Source: Candidatus Omnitrophota bacterium (GTDB taxonomy: Bacteria > Omnitrophota > Koll11 > Aquiviventales > Aquiviventaceae). Taken from it: DNA of 9,229 bases. Location of the stretch: assembly GCA_023247285.1 (NCBI GenBank), contig JAHFGU010000050.1, positions 1 through 9,229 on the forward strand. The letters run 5' to 3'. The translations under genes and the position numbers were made by a program. Positions 1-6,923 of this stretch are shown here, piece by piece (position 1 is the stretch's first letter; each line of letters begins with the position of its first letter). The notes under the pieces were generated by a model. It worked only from the letters and a program-made list of their open reading frames with translations, was not told the origin of the DNA and did not search any database.

Positions 1-608
1 GCTTCCGCCAACCGGTCGCCCAGCGCGGCGAACCGCTCAGGCGCCCAGCGCTTATGCGGCCAGTTCGCGCCAGGATGCAGGACGACGAGCGGGCGCCCAT
101 CCGGCTCAGGCCGCGCGAGCCGGCGGCGAGCCTGAAGCCGCTCCTCATCGCTCACGACATACTCGTAGGGCGTTTCGGACGGGGTAGCGCCGATCGCTTC
201 GAGCAGACGCAAATACGCGTAGGCCTTGTGCCTTCCTGTCGGCAGAGCGACGCGCCGGGTGAGCAGCCATCCGCTCTTCGCATGATCGAAGCCGACGCGC
301 TCGGGAATGCCGGCGGCCCATAGCAGCAGCGTGCGCGAGAGGCTGCGGCGCAGGATGAACGCCATCTCGAAGTGCCCGCGCAGCCGCTGGACCAGCCGCC
401 AGACGCCGGCCGGGCTGCGCCCGAGGCGCGCGTCGAGCTCGAGGCACGCATCCACCGCGGAATGATGTTGCAGGACCTCGCGGCAGGCCGGGCGCCCGAG
501 GGCCGTGATCCGCGCCTCGGGCCGCGCCTGGCGCAGCGCGCGCAAAAAGGGCGTGGCAAAGAGCGTTTCACCGAACCAGTTAGGCAGCACGACCAGGATG
601 CGCGTCAT
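1..608 (-). CDS. Glycosyltransferase family 9 (heptosyltransferase-like), 3' end outside window
   Basis: The frame starts at ATG 608, overlapping the stop of the preceding GT4 gene (ATGA), and stays open to position 1, giving 202 full codons. The start MTRILVVLPNWFGETLFATPFLRAL is the classical WaaF/GT9 N-terminus (usual form LPNWIGDxxMATPxLRAL). AGIPERVGFD (99-108) and GWLLTRRVALP (113-123) follow, then the HPGANWPHKRW motif (178-188) that opens the nucleotide-sugar domain. The remaining C-terminal part, about 130-150 residues in this family, lies outside. It is a paralogue of the GT9 half of the fused gene (shared IPxRVG[YF]D...GWLLxRRVxLP). Position 14 is Glu where the family has the conserved Asp. 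It is probably a heptose or related transferase for the LPS inner core. A GAGG lies about 10 bases before the ATG. Confidence 0.92.
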   Translation of the reverse strand, partial: MTRILVVLPNWFGETLFATPFLRALRQARPEARITALGRPACREVLQHHSAVDACLELDARLGRSPAGVWRLVQRLRGHFEMAFILRRSLSRTLLLWAAGIPERVGFDHAKSGWLLTRRVALPTGRHKAYAYLRLLEAIGATPSETPYEYVVSDEERLQARRRLARPEPDGRPLVVLHPGANWPHKRWAPERFAALGDRLAE

Positions 609-1717
609 CCCGGCGCGACCTCGCGGTACACGGCTTCCACGCGCTCGACCATGCGATCGAGGCTGAAGGCGTCGCGCACCCGCCGCTGGCCGGCTTGGCC
701 CATGCGCGCGGCGAACGCTGGATCGCGCAGCAGACCGGCGATCCCATCGGCCAAGGCCCGCACATCATCGGTATTGACCAGGACCCCGCACCCGGCGTCC
801 GCCAGGATCCCGGGCACCGCACCGGTCCGCGTGGCCACAACGGGGCGGCCGGCAGCCATGGCCTCGATGAGCGAGAGCCCGAATCCTTCCGGCCACCGCA
901 CCGGGAACACGAACACATCCATGATCGACAACGGCACCCGCACGTCGGCCACCCGCCCGGTCAGATGCACCTGGCCGCCCAGCCCGGACTCCTGGACCAG
1001 GCGTTCGATGAGCGGGCGGCGCGGCCCATCCCCGACGATGAGCACGTGCAGATCTGGGATGTCGTGGACCAGCCGCGCAGCCGTGGCGATCACCAGATCA
1101 AACCCTTTCACGCCGCCGGAGGCCAGCCGGCCGATCGAGCCGATGATCGGCCCGCGCGGCGGCACGCCGTGCGCCTGCCGGAAGGCTGCGACGGCATCCG
1201 GCTGAGGCGGCTGCGCGAAATAGGCGGGGTCGACGCCGTTGACGATCAAACGCACCCGCTCCTCTGGCACTCGGAAGGTGGCCAGCAGATTCTGACGGAC
1301 CGGTTCGCTGATCGCGATCGTGCGGCGACCGGTGCACGGCCAGAGGCTGCGCCCGAGGTTGGGGTGGAAGATGCCGTGCCACGTCGTGACGTACGGCACC
1401 CCAACCACGCGGGCGCAATGCGCGGCGGCCACTTGGCTGATGCGCGTGTGCGCGTGCACCACATCCGCCGGTTCGCGTCGCAGCAGCTGTGCGAGCCGGC
1501 GCGCGGCCAGCCACGCCTGCAGGCTAAAATCGGCGCTGGTGTGCAGCGGCACAAGCCGGTGCCCCACCCCGGCGGCCGCCGCCTCCGCTTCGAGCTCGCC
1601 TCCGCCGGAGGCGATGCGCACCGAGTGCCCGCGCGCGGCCAGCCGGGAGGAGAGCGTCAGCACATAGCGGCTGATGCCGCCGATATTCAGGTGCGACGTC
1701 ACCTGCAGCACCCTCAT
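605..1717 (-). CDS. Glycosyltransferase family 4, LPS core type
   Basis: The 370-residue product is a stand-alone GT4 enzyme of normal length. It has the N-terminal MRVLQVTSHLNIGGISRYVL, DVVHAHTRIS (85-94), TTWHGIF (111-117), GSIGRLASGGVKGFD (193-207), VGDGP (228-232) and the EX7E motif EGFGLSLIE (E277, E285). It is a paralogue of the GT4 half of the preceding gene: both ends read SLxRMVExxEAVYxE and both starts read MxVLQ...GG..R.VL.L. It presumably transfers a sugar from a nucleotide donor to the LPS core at the inner membrane; the sugar cannot be told. The ATG at 1717 overlaps the upstream stop (ATGA), with a GGAGG about 10 bases upstream. The frame extends to 1831 in non-homologous residues, so I reject the longer form. 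The stop overlaps the next ATG. Confidence 0.93.
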   Translation of the reverse strand: MRVLQVTSHLNIGGISRYVLTLSSRLAARGHSVRIASGGGELEAEAAAAGVGHRLVPLHTSADFSLQAWLAARRLAQLLRREPADVVHAHTRISQVAAAHCARVVGVPYVTTWHGIFHPNLGRSLWPCTGRRTIAISEPVRQNLLATFRVPEERVRLIVNGVDPAYFAQPPQPDAVAAFRQAHGVPPRGPIIGSIGRLASGGVKGFDLVIATAARLVHDIPDLHVLIVGDGPRRPLIERLVQESGLGGQVHLTGRVADVRVPLSIMDVFVFPVRWPEGFGLSLIEAMAAGRPVVATRTGAVPGILADAGCGVLVNTDDVRALADGIAGLLRDPAFAARMGQAGQRRVRDAFSLDRMVERVEAVYREVAPG

Positions 1718-3813
1718 GACGCGGCGGCCTCCGCGGTGGCCAGCAGGCCGAGCACGGCCGCGAGCACCTCGTCGGCGCCGATGCGGGTCATGCACGCATG
1801 GGTGAGGGTGCGGCAGCGCGACGCGTAGCACGGGCTGCAGAACACGTCTTTCTTAATGACCTGGCCGATGAACGACGGCGGCAGGTGGCGGCGCGGATCC
1901 GTCGGGCCGAAGAGGGCCACCGTGGGCGTGCCCACGGCGGCGGCCAGATGGAGCGGCGAGGAGTCGTGCGCGACAAAGACGTGGCAGGATGTGATTACGC
2001 ACGCCAGTTCAAGCAGGCTGGTCTGGCCGGCGAGGAGCTGCGGCGGCCGCGCGGTCAGCCGAGCCAGCGCTTCGCCCAGGCCGCGCTCGTCCGGCCCCCC
2101 GGTCACGACGACGTGCACGTTGCGCTGGGTGAGCGCGTCGCAGAGCTGGGCCCAACGCGCCAGGTCCCACCGCTTGGTCCGCCACCGGTCGCTGCCGCCG
2201 GGATGCAGGCCCACGACCAATTGTCCCGTCTCGCGCGCAGGCCCGAGCAGCTCATCCGCGCGCCGCGCATCGAGCGGGCTAGGCCACACCTCCAGCGCCT
2301 CGCCGTCGGGCGGGATGCCCACGCCGCGCAGCAGGTGGTGCTGATGCGCAATCGGGGCGAGCACCACGCGCGGCAGCCGCACGCGCCGGTTGAGCAGCCA
2401 GCCGAGCTTGCGGTCATACCCGACGCGGACCGGGATGCCGGCCAGCCACGCAAGCACATGCGTCTTGCGGCTGTTCTGCAAGTCGATGGACAGATCGAAG
2501 CCTTCGCGGCGCAGCCGGCGGGCCAGCTTGAGCCGGCCGGCCAGACCGCGGTCCTTCCCGCGCGGATCGTCGATGATCAGGCCGTTGAGATACGGGCAGC
2601 GGGCCACCGCCTCGTAGGCGGAGCGGCCGACGACCAGCGTGATGGGCGCTTCCGGATACCGGCGGCGCACCGCGCGCAGGCTGGGGGTCGAGAGCACCAC
2701 GTCGCCGAGCGCGCTCAGCTTCCAGATCAGGATCCGCGGCCGGCGGAGGCACTCGTCATAGACCGCCTCGGTCTGCTCTACCATGCGCGGCAGGCTCCAT
2801 GCAGTTTCGGCGCGGCGGCGGCCGATCGCGATGCACCGCCGCCGCAGCGACGGGTGCGCGATCAGCCGCTCCACGGCGTCGGCCAGGGCCGCCGGATCGC
2901 CGGGCGGCACGAGCATGCCGTTCTGCCGGTCGCTGATAAGCTCGGGCAGCGCGCCTACGCTGGAAGCGACCACCGGCCGGCCCACGGCGCTGGCCTCGAT
3001 CACGGCGCGGCCGAAGGATTCCGGATACGTCGAGGGCATCAGCACGATATCAACACCGGCGAGGAGGGCGGGGATGTCCTGGCGGATGCCGAGCCATTCC
3101 ACCGCCTCCTCGATCCGCAGCCGTTGCGCGAGCGCTTCCAGGCTGTGGCGCGCCGGCGCATCGGGCTGGTCCCCGGCGAGGCAGAGCCGCACCGGCACGC
3201 CCCTGCGCAAGAGCTGCGCGCAGGCGCGCATCGCCACGTCCTGCCCCTTGAGCGGGCTGAGCCGGCCGAACAGGCCCAGCCGCCAGGGGCGCTCGCACAC
3301 CGGCGCGGGCGGTTGGAACCGGAATTCGTCGAGGTCGACGCCGCGCGGGATGATGCGCAGCCGCTGCCGCGGCAGGCCGAGGCGCTCGACGAGGTGCCGG
3401 CCGAGCGCGGGGGAGGGCGCGATGACCACGCGGCCCCACACCATGACGCGCGAGCCCGGATGCGGGCGGTAAAAGCCGTGCGCGGTCGTCACAAACGGTC
3501 GCTGCGTCCGCCGGGCGGCGGCCCAGCCGATCCATCCAGGCACGCGGGAACGGGCATGCACGACGTCGACGCCGGTGGAGGTCACCAGGTCGGCCACCGC
3601 GGGCACGCAGGCCCACATCGCCCGCGCCGACTTCTCATGGACCGGGAGGCGGTGATGCGCCGCACCCAGCCTGGTCAGCGGCTCCACCAGCTCTCCGCCG
3701 GAAGAGACGACGCTGACCCGGTGGCCGCGGGCGATCAATCCCTTGGCAAGATCGAGGACCCCGCGCTCAACGCCGCCGACGCGCAAGCTAGGCAGCAGCT
3801 GCAGGACATGCAT
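1714..3813 (-). CDS. Two-domain glycosyltransferase: GT4 fused to GT9 (heptosyltransferase-like)
   Basis: The 699-residue product joins two complete GT-B enzymes. Residues 1 to about 355 are a GT4 enzyme: LRVGGVERGVLDLAKGL (10-26), TTAHGFY (109-115), GRLSPLKGQD (183-192) and the EX7E motif ESFGRAVIE (E265, E273). From about residue 358 a GT9 domain begins with RILIWKLSALGDVVLSTPSLRAV. It carries the conserved GD aspartate D371, HPGGSDRWRTKRW (537-549), TGGPDE (571-576), HDSSPLHLAAAVGTPTVALF (616-635) and a cysteine cluster (C659, C662, C667, C674) seen in many GT9 enzymes. It probably adds two LPS core sugars, one of them a heptose; substrates are not readable from sequence. I chose ATG 3813 because MHVLQLLPSL is a GT4 N-terminus; the 156-codon upstream extension is non-homologous and overlaps the previous gene. 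It begins 8 bp after that gene's stop without a Shine-Dalgarno sequence, which suggests coupling. Its TGA overlaps the next ATG. Confidence 0.93.
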   Translation of the reverse strand: MHVLQLLPSLRVGGVERGVLDLAKGLIARGHRVSVVSSGGELVEPLTRLGAAHHRLPVHEKSARAMWACVPAVADLVTSTGVDVVHARSRVPGWIGWAAARRTQRPFVTTAHGFYRPHPGSRVMVWGRVVIAPSPALGRHLVERLGLPRQRLRIIPRGVDLDEFRFQPPAPVCERPWRLGLFGRLSPLKGQDVAMRACAQLLRRGVPVRLCLAGDQPDAPARHSLEALAQRLRIEEAVEWLGIRQDIPALLAGVDIVLMPSTYPESFGRAVIEASAVGRPVVASSVGALPELISDRQNGMLVPPGDPAALADAVERLIAHPSLRRRCIAIGRRRAETAWSLPRMVEQTEAVYDECLRRPRILIWKLSALGDVVLSTPSLRAVRRRYPEAPITLVVGRSAYEAVARCPYLNGLIIDDPRGKDRGLAGRLKLARRLRREGFDLSIDLQNSRKTHVLAWLAGIPVRVGYDRKLGWLLNRRVRLPRVVLAPIAHQHHLLRGVGIPPDGEALEVWPSPLDARRADELLGPARETGQLVVGLHPGGSDRWRTKRWDLARWAQLCDALTQRNVHVVVTGGPDERGLGEALARLTARPPQLLAGQTSLLELACVITSCHVFVAHDSSPLHLAAAVGTPTVALFGPTDPRRHLPPSFIGQVIKKDVFCSPCYASRCRTLTHACMTRIGADEVLAAVLGLLATAEAAAS

Positions 3814-3821
3814 GGGGCACG

Positions 3822-5786
3822 TCACACAAGCCTGGCGAGCGCGTCGCGCACCGGCGCTAAGCTCTCGAGCCGCCGGATCGCCTGGGGCTCGCGCAACCGG
3901 CTCCGGAGCGCGTCGCTCAGCTCCGGCAGCGCGACCACGTGGACATAGCCCTCGGCGGCCAACTCGCGGAGAAACCGCTGCGGCTTCGTGCGCCCGGACC
4001 ACCGCCGGGCGGCGCGAGGGCGCGGCGGCGGCTCGACGACGAGCACCTGCCGGCCTGCCGCGCAGGCCTCGGACACCATCGAGATGCTCTCCCCGGTGAC
4101 GATGGCAACTTCTGCGGAGGCGAGCATGCCGTCCATCGTGCCATCGAGCGCGTCGCGGCTGGCGAGCAGCAGCAGCCGGCAGCGCGGGTGGCGCGCCGCG
4201 CGCTCGCTCACCACGCGCTCGACGCCGGGGGCCGTGCGGCGCGAGGTAGTCACCAGGCACCAGGCATCCGCCGCCTCGCATGCCAGCAGGACCTGCGAGA
4301 TCAGCGCATCGGCGAACGCCGGCGTCATCGCATAGGCCGGCGTGTCGCCGCCGATGAACACCGCCACCGTATGCGGGGCGGGGGCGATGCCGGCGGCCGG
4401 GCGCTGATACCGGGGATGCGCGGCCAGCCGGCCTTGCGCGAGCCGCTGCTCTTCCGCGCCTGCGGGGGCGACAATCGCCCCCGGGGTGCGGAGTATGTTC
4501 GGGCTATCCCTCAGTCGGTCATGGCGCGGCGCGATCACCAGGTCGAAGCGCCGCGCCGGCAGGGGTGCTGGGTTCATGATGACCACGGACTTCGCCAGGT
4601 TCTCGCGGCTCCAGAGCACGTTCGCCGGCGCCGCGGAGGCCCCGCAGGAAACGATGAGATCCGCCTGGCGCGTCAGGAGCGCCTGCGCCGATGCCGGGGC
4701 CAGCGTCCACCGCAGGCAGCGCGCCGCACCCCATCCGCGCGGCATCCACCAACTCCACAGCACGGCCAGCGCGCGGGCGGCGCGGCTGCGGTAGCGGATC
4801 TCGACCACGGTGTGGGTGGTCTGCGGCTGCGACTGCCGCAGGCCGGCGACGACGGCCAGCGATTGCTTAAGGTGGCCGAGCTTGCCGTCGCTGAGCACGA
4901 GCGCGCGCCGCGCGGGCGTGCGCTTCCAGCGCTTGTGCATCCAGAGCCACTGCGCGGGGTCCTCGCGGATGTGGCGGGAGAGTGCGGCGGCGAACTGCTC
5001 GATGCCGGCGCTAACCGCGGCATCCTCAGGCTGGTCGGATGGGACGGCGATCGGCGGCTCGATAACCAGCCGATGGTGCGGGCCGCGGACGCGGTGGATG
5101 AAGGCCGGCAGCAGCAGCGCGTGCTTGCGGTAGGCGAGGGCGAATGGGCCGGTGGCGAAGAGCGCCGGGCGGCCGAAGAACTCTACGAACATGCCCCGGC
5201 GGCTGGCCTGGTCGCCCACGATGCCGATGAGCTGGCCGCGGTCGAGCGCCTCGAAAAGCTGCCGCATCGCGCTGCCTTTGTGCACGATGCGGCAGCCTTT
5301 TGATTGGCGGAATGACACGAGCAGCGCGTAGAGCCGGGGCAGTGTGTTCTGCGCGCGCGCCAGCGCCACGATCGGGTGGCCGTGCAGGGCTGCCACAATC
5401 GAGGAGAGCTCCCAATTGCCGAAATGCCCGGTCAGCAAGATGACCGGCCGGCCCGAAGCGACGGCGTGCTCGAACCGCTCCTGTCCCTCGATGGTGACGT
5501 AGCGCTCCGCGTACGCGCGGTCCATCACCGGCAGGCGCAGCAGCTCCAGGATGCCGGCCCCGAGCTGCCGATAACAGGCGCGGATGATGCGGCGCGCGGC
5601 ATCCGGCGACAGCGCGCCGTCGAAGGCCGCCCGCACGTTGCTCAGGCCGATCCGCGCGCGCTTCGGCTGCAGCCGCGCGGCCAGGCTGCCCAGCGCGCCG
5701 CCCAGCCCGGTCGCCGCCGACGGCGGCAGCCGGCACAGCACGGCGCTGGCCGCCCTAACCAGCGTACACGCGAGCCAATCGAGCAT
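3822..5786 (-). CDS. LpxL-type lipid A acyltransferase fused to ELM1 (DUF1022)-like domain
   Basis: The 654-residue product has two domains. Residues 1 to about 290 are an LpxL/LpxM (HtrB) family acyltransferase that adds a secondary acyl chain to Kdo-lipid A. It has a hydrophobic N-terminus, LSNVRAAF (48-55), the catalytic HX4E motif HFGNWE (H121, E126), GDQA (191-194) and the family ending WLWMHKRWK (280-288). That is nearly the full length of stand-alone LpxL (about 300). From about 294 an ELM1-like domain follows with almost no linker: LVLSDGKLGHLKQS (296-309), FIGGDTPAY (477-485) and VTGESISMVSEA (563-574). ELM1-like bacterial proteins are regarded as putative GT-B glycosyltransferases; their substrate is unknown to me. 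The start ATG at 5786 has a good AGAGGA/AGGAG region 6 or more bases upstream, inside the lpxK end. The stop lies 8 bp before the next ATG. Confidence 0.93.
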   Translation of the reverse strand: MLDWLACTLVRAASAVLCRLPPSAATGLGGALGSLAARLQPKRARIGLSNVRAAFDGALSPDAARRIIRACYRQLGAGILELLRLPVMDRAYAERYVTIEGQERFEHAVASGRPVILLTGHFGNWELSSIVAALHGHPIVALARAQNTLPRLYALLVSFRQSKGCRIVHKGSAMRQLFEALDRGQLIGIVGDQASRRGMFVEFFGRPALFATGPFALAYRKHALLLPAFIHRVRGPHHRLVIEPPIAVPSDQPEDAAVSAGIEQFAAALSRHIREDPAQWLWMHKRWKRTPARRALVLSDGKLGHLKQSLAVVAGLRQSQPQTTHTVVEIRYRSRAARALAVLWSWWMPRGWGAARCLRWTLAPASAQALLTRQADLIVSCGASAAPANVLWSRENLAKSVVIMNPAPLPARRFDLVIAPRHDRLRDSPNILRTPGAIVAPAGAEEQRLAQGRLAAHPRYQRPAAGIAPAPHTVAVFIGGDTPAYAMTPAFADALISQVLLACEAADAWCLVTTSRRTAPGVERVVSERAARHPRCRLLLLASRDALDGTMDGMLASAEVAIVTGESISMVSEACAAGRQVLVVEPPPRPRAARRWSGRTKPQRFLRELAAEGYVHVVALPELSDALRSRLREPQAIRRLESLAPVRDALARLV

Positions 5787-6867
5787 GCACGTCCTCTGCT
5801 CCTTTGATCAGCGCCAACCGCACCCGCAGCACCCACACCGGCATCGCGGGCCACGCCGCCTCGACGAGCGGCCGCAGGCGCATCCAGTCTTTCTCCGTCG
5901 TGAGCATCGCGGCCGGATGGCCCTCGGCGGCGCAGGCCAGCACCTGCCCCCATTCCTCGGCGGTGAACCGGTGGTGATCCGGAAACCGCCGATGCCAGGC
6001 GACGGCGCCGTGCAGCCGCTCGACCGTCGCCTCGAAGCCCTCCGGATCGCCGATGGACGACACCAGCCCAACGCGGAGGCCGTCGAGCTCGCACGGATCG
6101 CGCTCGGTGCCGGCCCGGGGATCGAGCAGCGCAACCGGCTCATGCGTGGCCGCGGCGATAACCGCGCGGGGGGCCAGCGCGCGCAGCCGCTCCTCGATCG
6201 CGGCCAGCGTGGCAAACGCGTCATCCGTTTTCGTGATGATCACGATGTCGGCGCGGCGCAGCGCGGCCACGGGCTCGCGCATGGGCCCGCGCGGCAGCAG
6301 GGCCCAGCCGCCCAGCGGCATGCGGGCCGACACCAGCACGATCTCGCAGTCCCGCGCCACCTGCCGGTGCTGGAACCCGTCATCCAGGATCACCGTGTCC
6401 GCCGCGAAGCGCGCGCAGGCCGTCCGGCCGGCTGCGGCGCGCCGCGCGCCGACGATCACCGGCACCTCCGGCAGCCGCGCGGCCAACAGTTGCGGCTCAT
6501 CAGCCGCGCCATCGACGAGCGGCTGGCCGCCCTCCTGGTGCAGCGCGTACGGACCGGCGCGGCCCCCGTAGCCGCGGGTGATGATGGCCACCCGGCGGCC
6601 CTGCGCAAGCAGGCGCCGCGCGAGCAGCTCCACGCAGGCGGTCTTGCCGGTGCCGCCGACGGTCAGGTTGCCGACGCTGATGACCCGGCAGGGCAGCCGC
6701 GCCTGCGGCAGCCAGCCTCGATCATAGGCCAGGTTGCGCGCGGCCACGGCTGCGCCAAAGCCGGCCGCGCCCATCTCGAGCGCGCAGGACGCCAGCGCCT
6801 GGCGGAAGGATGTTGGGTGGCTGCCTGTGGCAAGACGCCACCAGGCGTCGTGGAGGGACCGCCACAT
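5755..6867 (-). CDS. lpxK: Tetraacyldisaccharide 4'-kinase (lipid A 4'-kinase)
   Basis: LpxK phosphorylates the 4' position of the lipid A disaccharide to give lipid IVA at the inner membrane. From the ATG at 6867 the product is 370 residues, near the family's usual length. The motifs are in order: a variant P-loop GNLTVGGTGKT (66-76), TRGYGG (97-102), DEPQLLA (123-129), LDDGFQH (161-167), RGPMREP (193-199), TKTDD (212-216), FPDHHRF (295-301) and TEKD (324-327). The frame also opens at TTG 6906, but that codon lies inside the -35 promoter element and the 13 extra residues look unlike LpxK, so I prefer 6867. An AGAG sequence 6 bp upstream is a weak ribosome site and would be absent from mRNA started at the adjacent promoter. 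The 3' end overlaps the next gene by 32 bp. Confidence 0.95.
   Translation of the reverse strand: MWRSLHDAWWRLATGSHPTSFRQALASCALEMGAAGFGAAVAARNLAYDRGWLPQARLPCRVISVGNLTVGGTGKTACVELLARRLLAQGRRVAIITRGYGGRAGPYALHQEGGQPLVDGAADEPQLLAARLPEVPVIVGARRAAAGRTACARFAADTVILDDGFQHRQVARDCEIVLVSARMPLGGWALLPRGPMREPVAALRRADIVIITKTDDAFATLAAIEERLRALAPRAVIAAATHEPVALLDPRAGTERDPCELDGLRVGLVSSIGDPEGFEATVERLHGAVAWHRRFPDHHRFTAEEWGQVLACAAEGHPAAMLTTEKDWMRLRPLVEAAWPAMPVWVLRVRLALIKGAEDVHARLARVYAG
5787..5806 (-). promoter_or_regulatory. Ribosome binding site for the LpxL-ELM1 gene
   Basis: On the minus strand AAAGGAG and then AGAGGA precede the ATG at 5786; the GAGG core lies 6 bases from the start. It is embedded in the last codons of lpxK and supports the start that gives a 32-bp gene overlap. 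It is the clearest Shine-Dalgarno sequence in the window. Confidence 0.6.
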
Positions 6868-6877
6868 TGGACACTCT

Positions 6878-6906
6878 ATTGTAGGACGTCGACGAGCGGG
6901 GGTCAA
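6878..6906 (-). promoter_or_regulatory. Sigma70-type promoter driving lpxK and downstream genes
   Basis: On the minus strand a TTGACC -35 element (6901-6906) is separated by exactly 17 bp from a TACAAT -10 element (6878-6883). Both are one mismatch from consensus (TTGACA, TATAAT) and the spacing is optimal, in an otherwise very GC-rich region. It lies in the 48-bp gap between the exported-protein gene and lpxK. The expected start site, 6-8 nt after the -10, falls near 6870-6872, only a few bases before the lpxK ATG at 6867. That would give an almost leaderless transcript. No operator is evident. Confidence 0.72.
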
Positions 6907-6910
6907 AATC

Positions 6911-6923
6911 CGCCGTTACGGCG
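6911..6923 (-). terminator. Small GC hairpin with stop codon in its loop and T tract (weak terminator candidate)
   Basis: On the minus strand a CGCCG / CGGCG stem of 5 bp encloses TAA, which is the stop codon of the exported-protein gene. The 3' arm is followed by GATTTT (T tract 6905-6908). This resembles a very short intrinsic terminator. The stem is short and the T tract has only four residues, so read-through into lpxK is likely. The T tract merges into the -35 element of the promoter. Confidence 0.3.

Noticed and set aside
152..571. Minus-strand frame of 139 residues inside the left-edge gene
   Set aside because: It is a shifted frame of the GT9 gene that runs from 608 to the window edge. 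The GT9 frame carries NWFGETLFATP and HPGANW motifs, while this one is Arg/Ser/Cys-rich.
1718..1831. Upstream extension of the stand-alone GT4 gene
   Set aside because: The extra 38 residues are His/Arg/Gly-rich and lie inside the preceding gene. The ATG at 1717 gives the canonical GT4 start and an ATGA overlap.
1798..3948. Plus-strand open frame of 716 residues, antisense to the GT4-GT9 gene
   Set aside because: Its product is low-complexity and rich in Arg, His, Ala, Gln and Pro without any domain. It mirrors a clear gene on the minus strand. Such frames are expected where third codon positions are mostly G or C.
3814..4281. 156-codon upstream extension of the GT4-GT9 gene
   Set aside because: The residues have no homology pattern, overlap the ELM1 domain coding region and end just where a typical GT4 N-terminus begins at ATG 3813.
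3939..5303. Plus-strand open frame of 454 residues, antisense to the LpxL-ELM1 gene
   Set aside because: No family motifs, and the opposite strand carries catalytic motifs of two known families.
6868..6906. Earlier TTG start for lpxK
   Set aside because: The TTG is part of the -35 box and the added residues are not LpxK-like. It could be used only on read-through mRNA.
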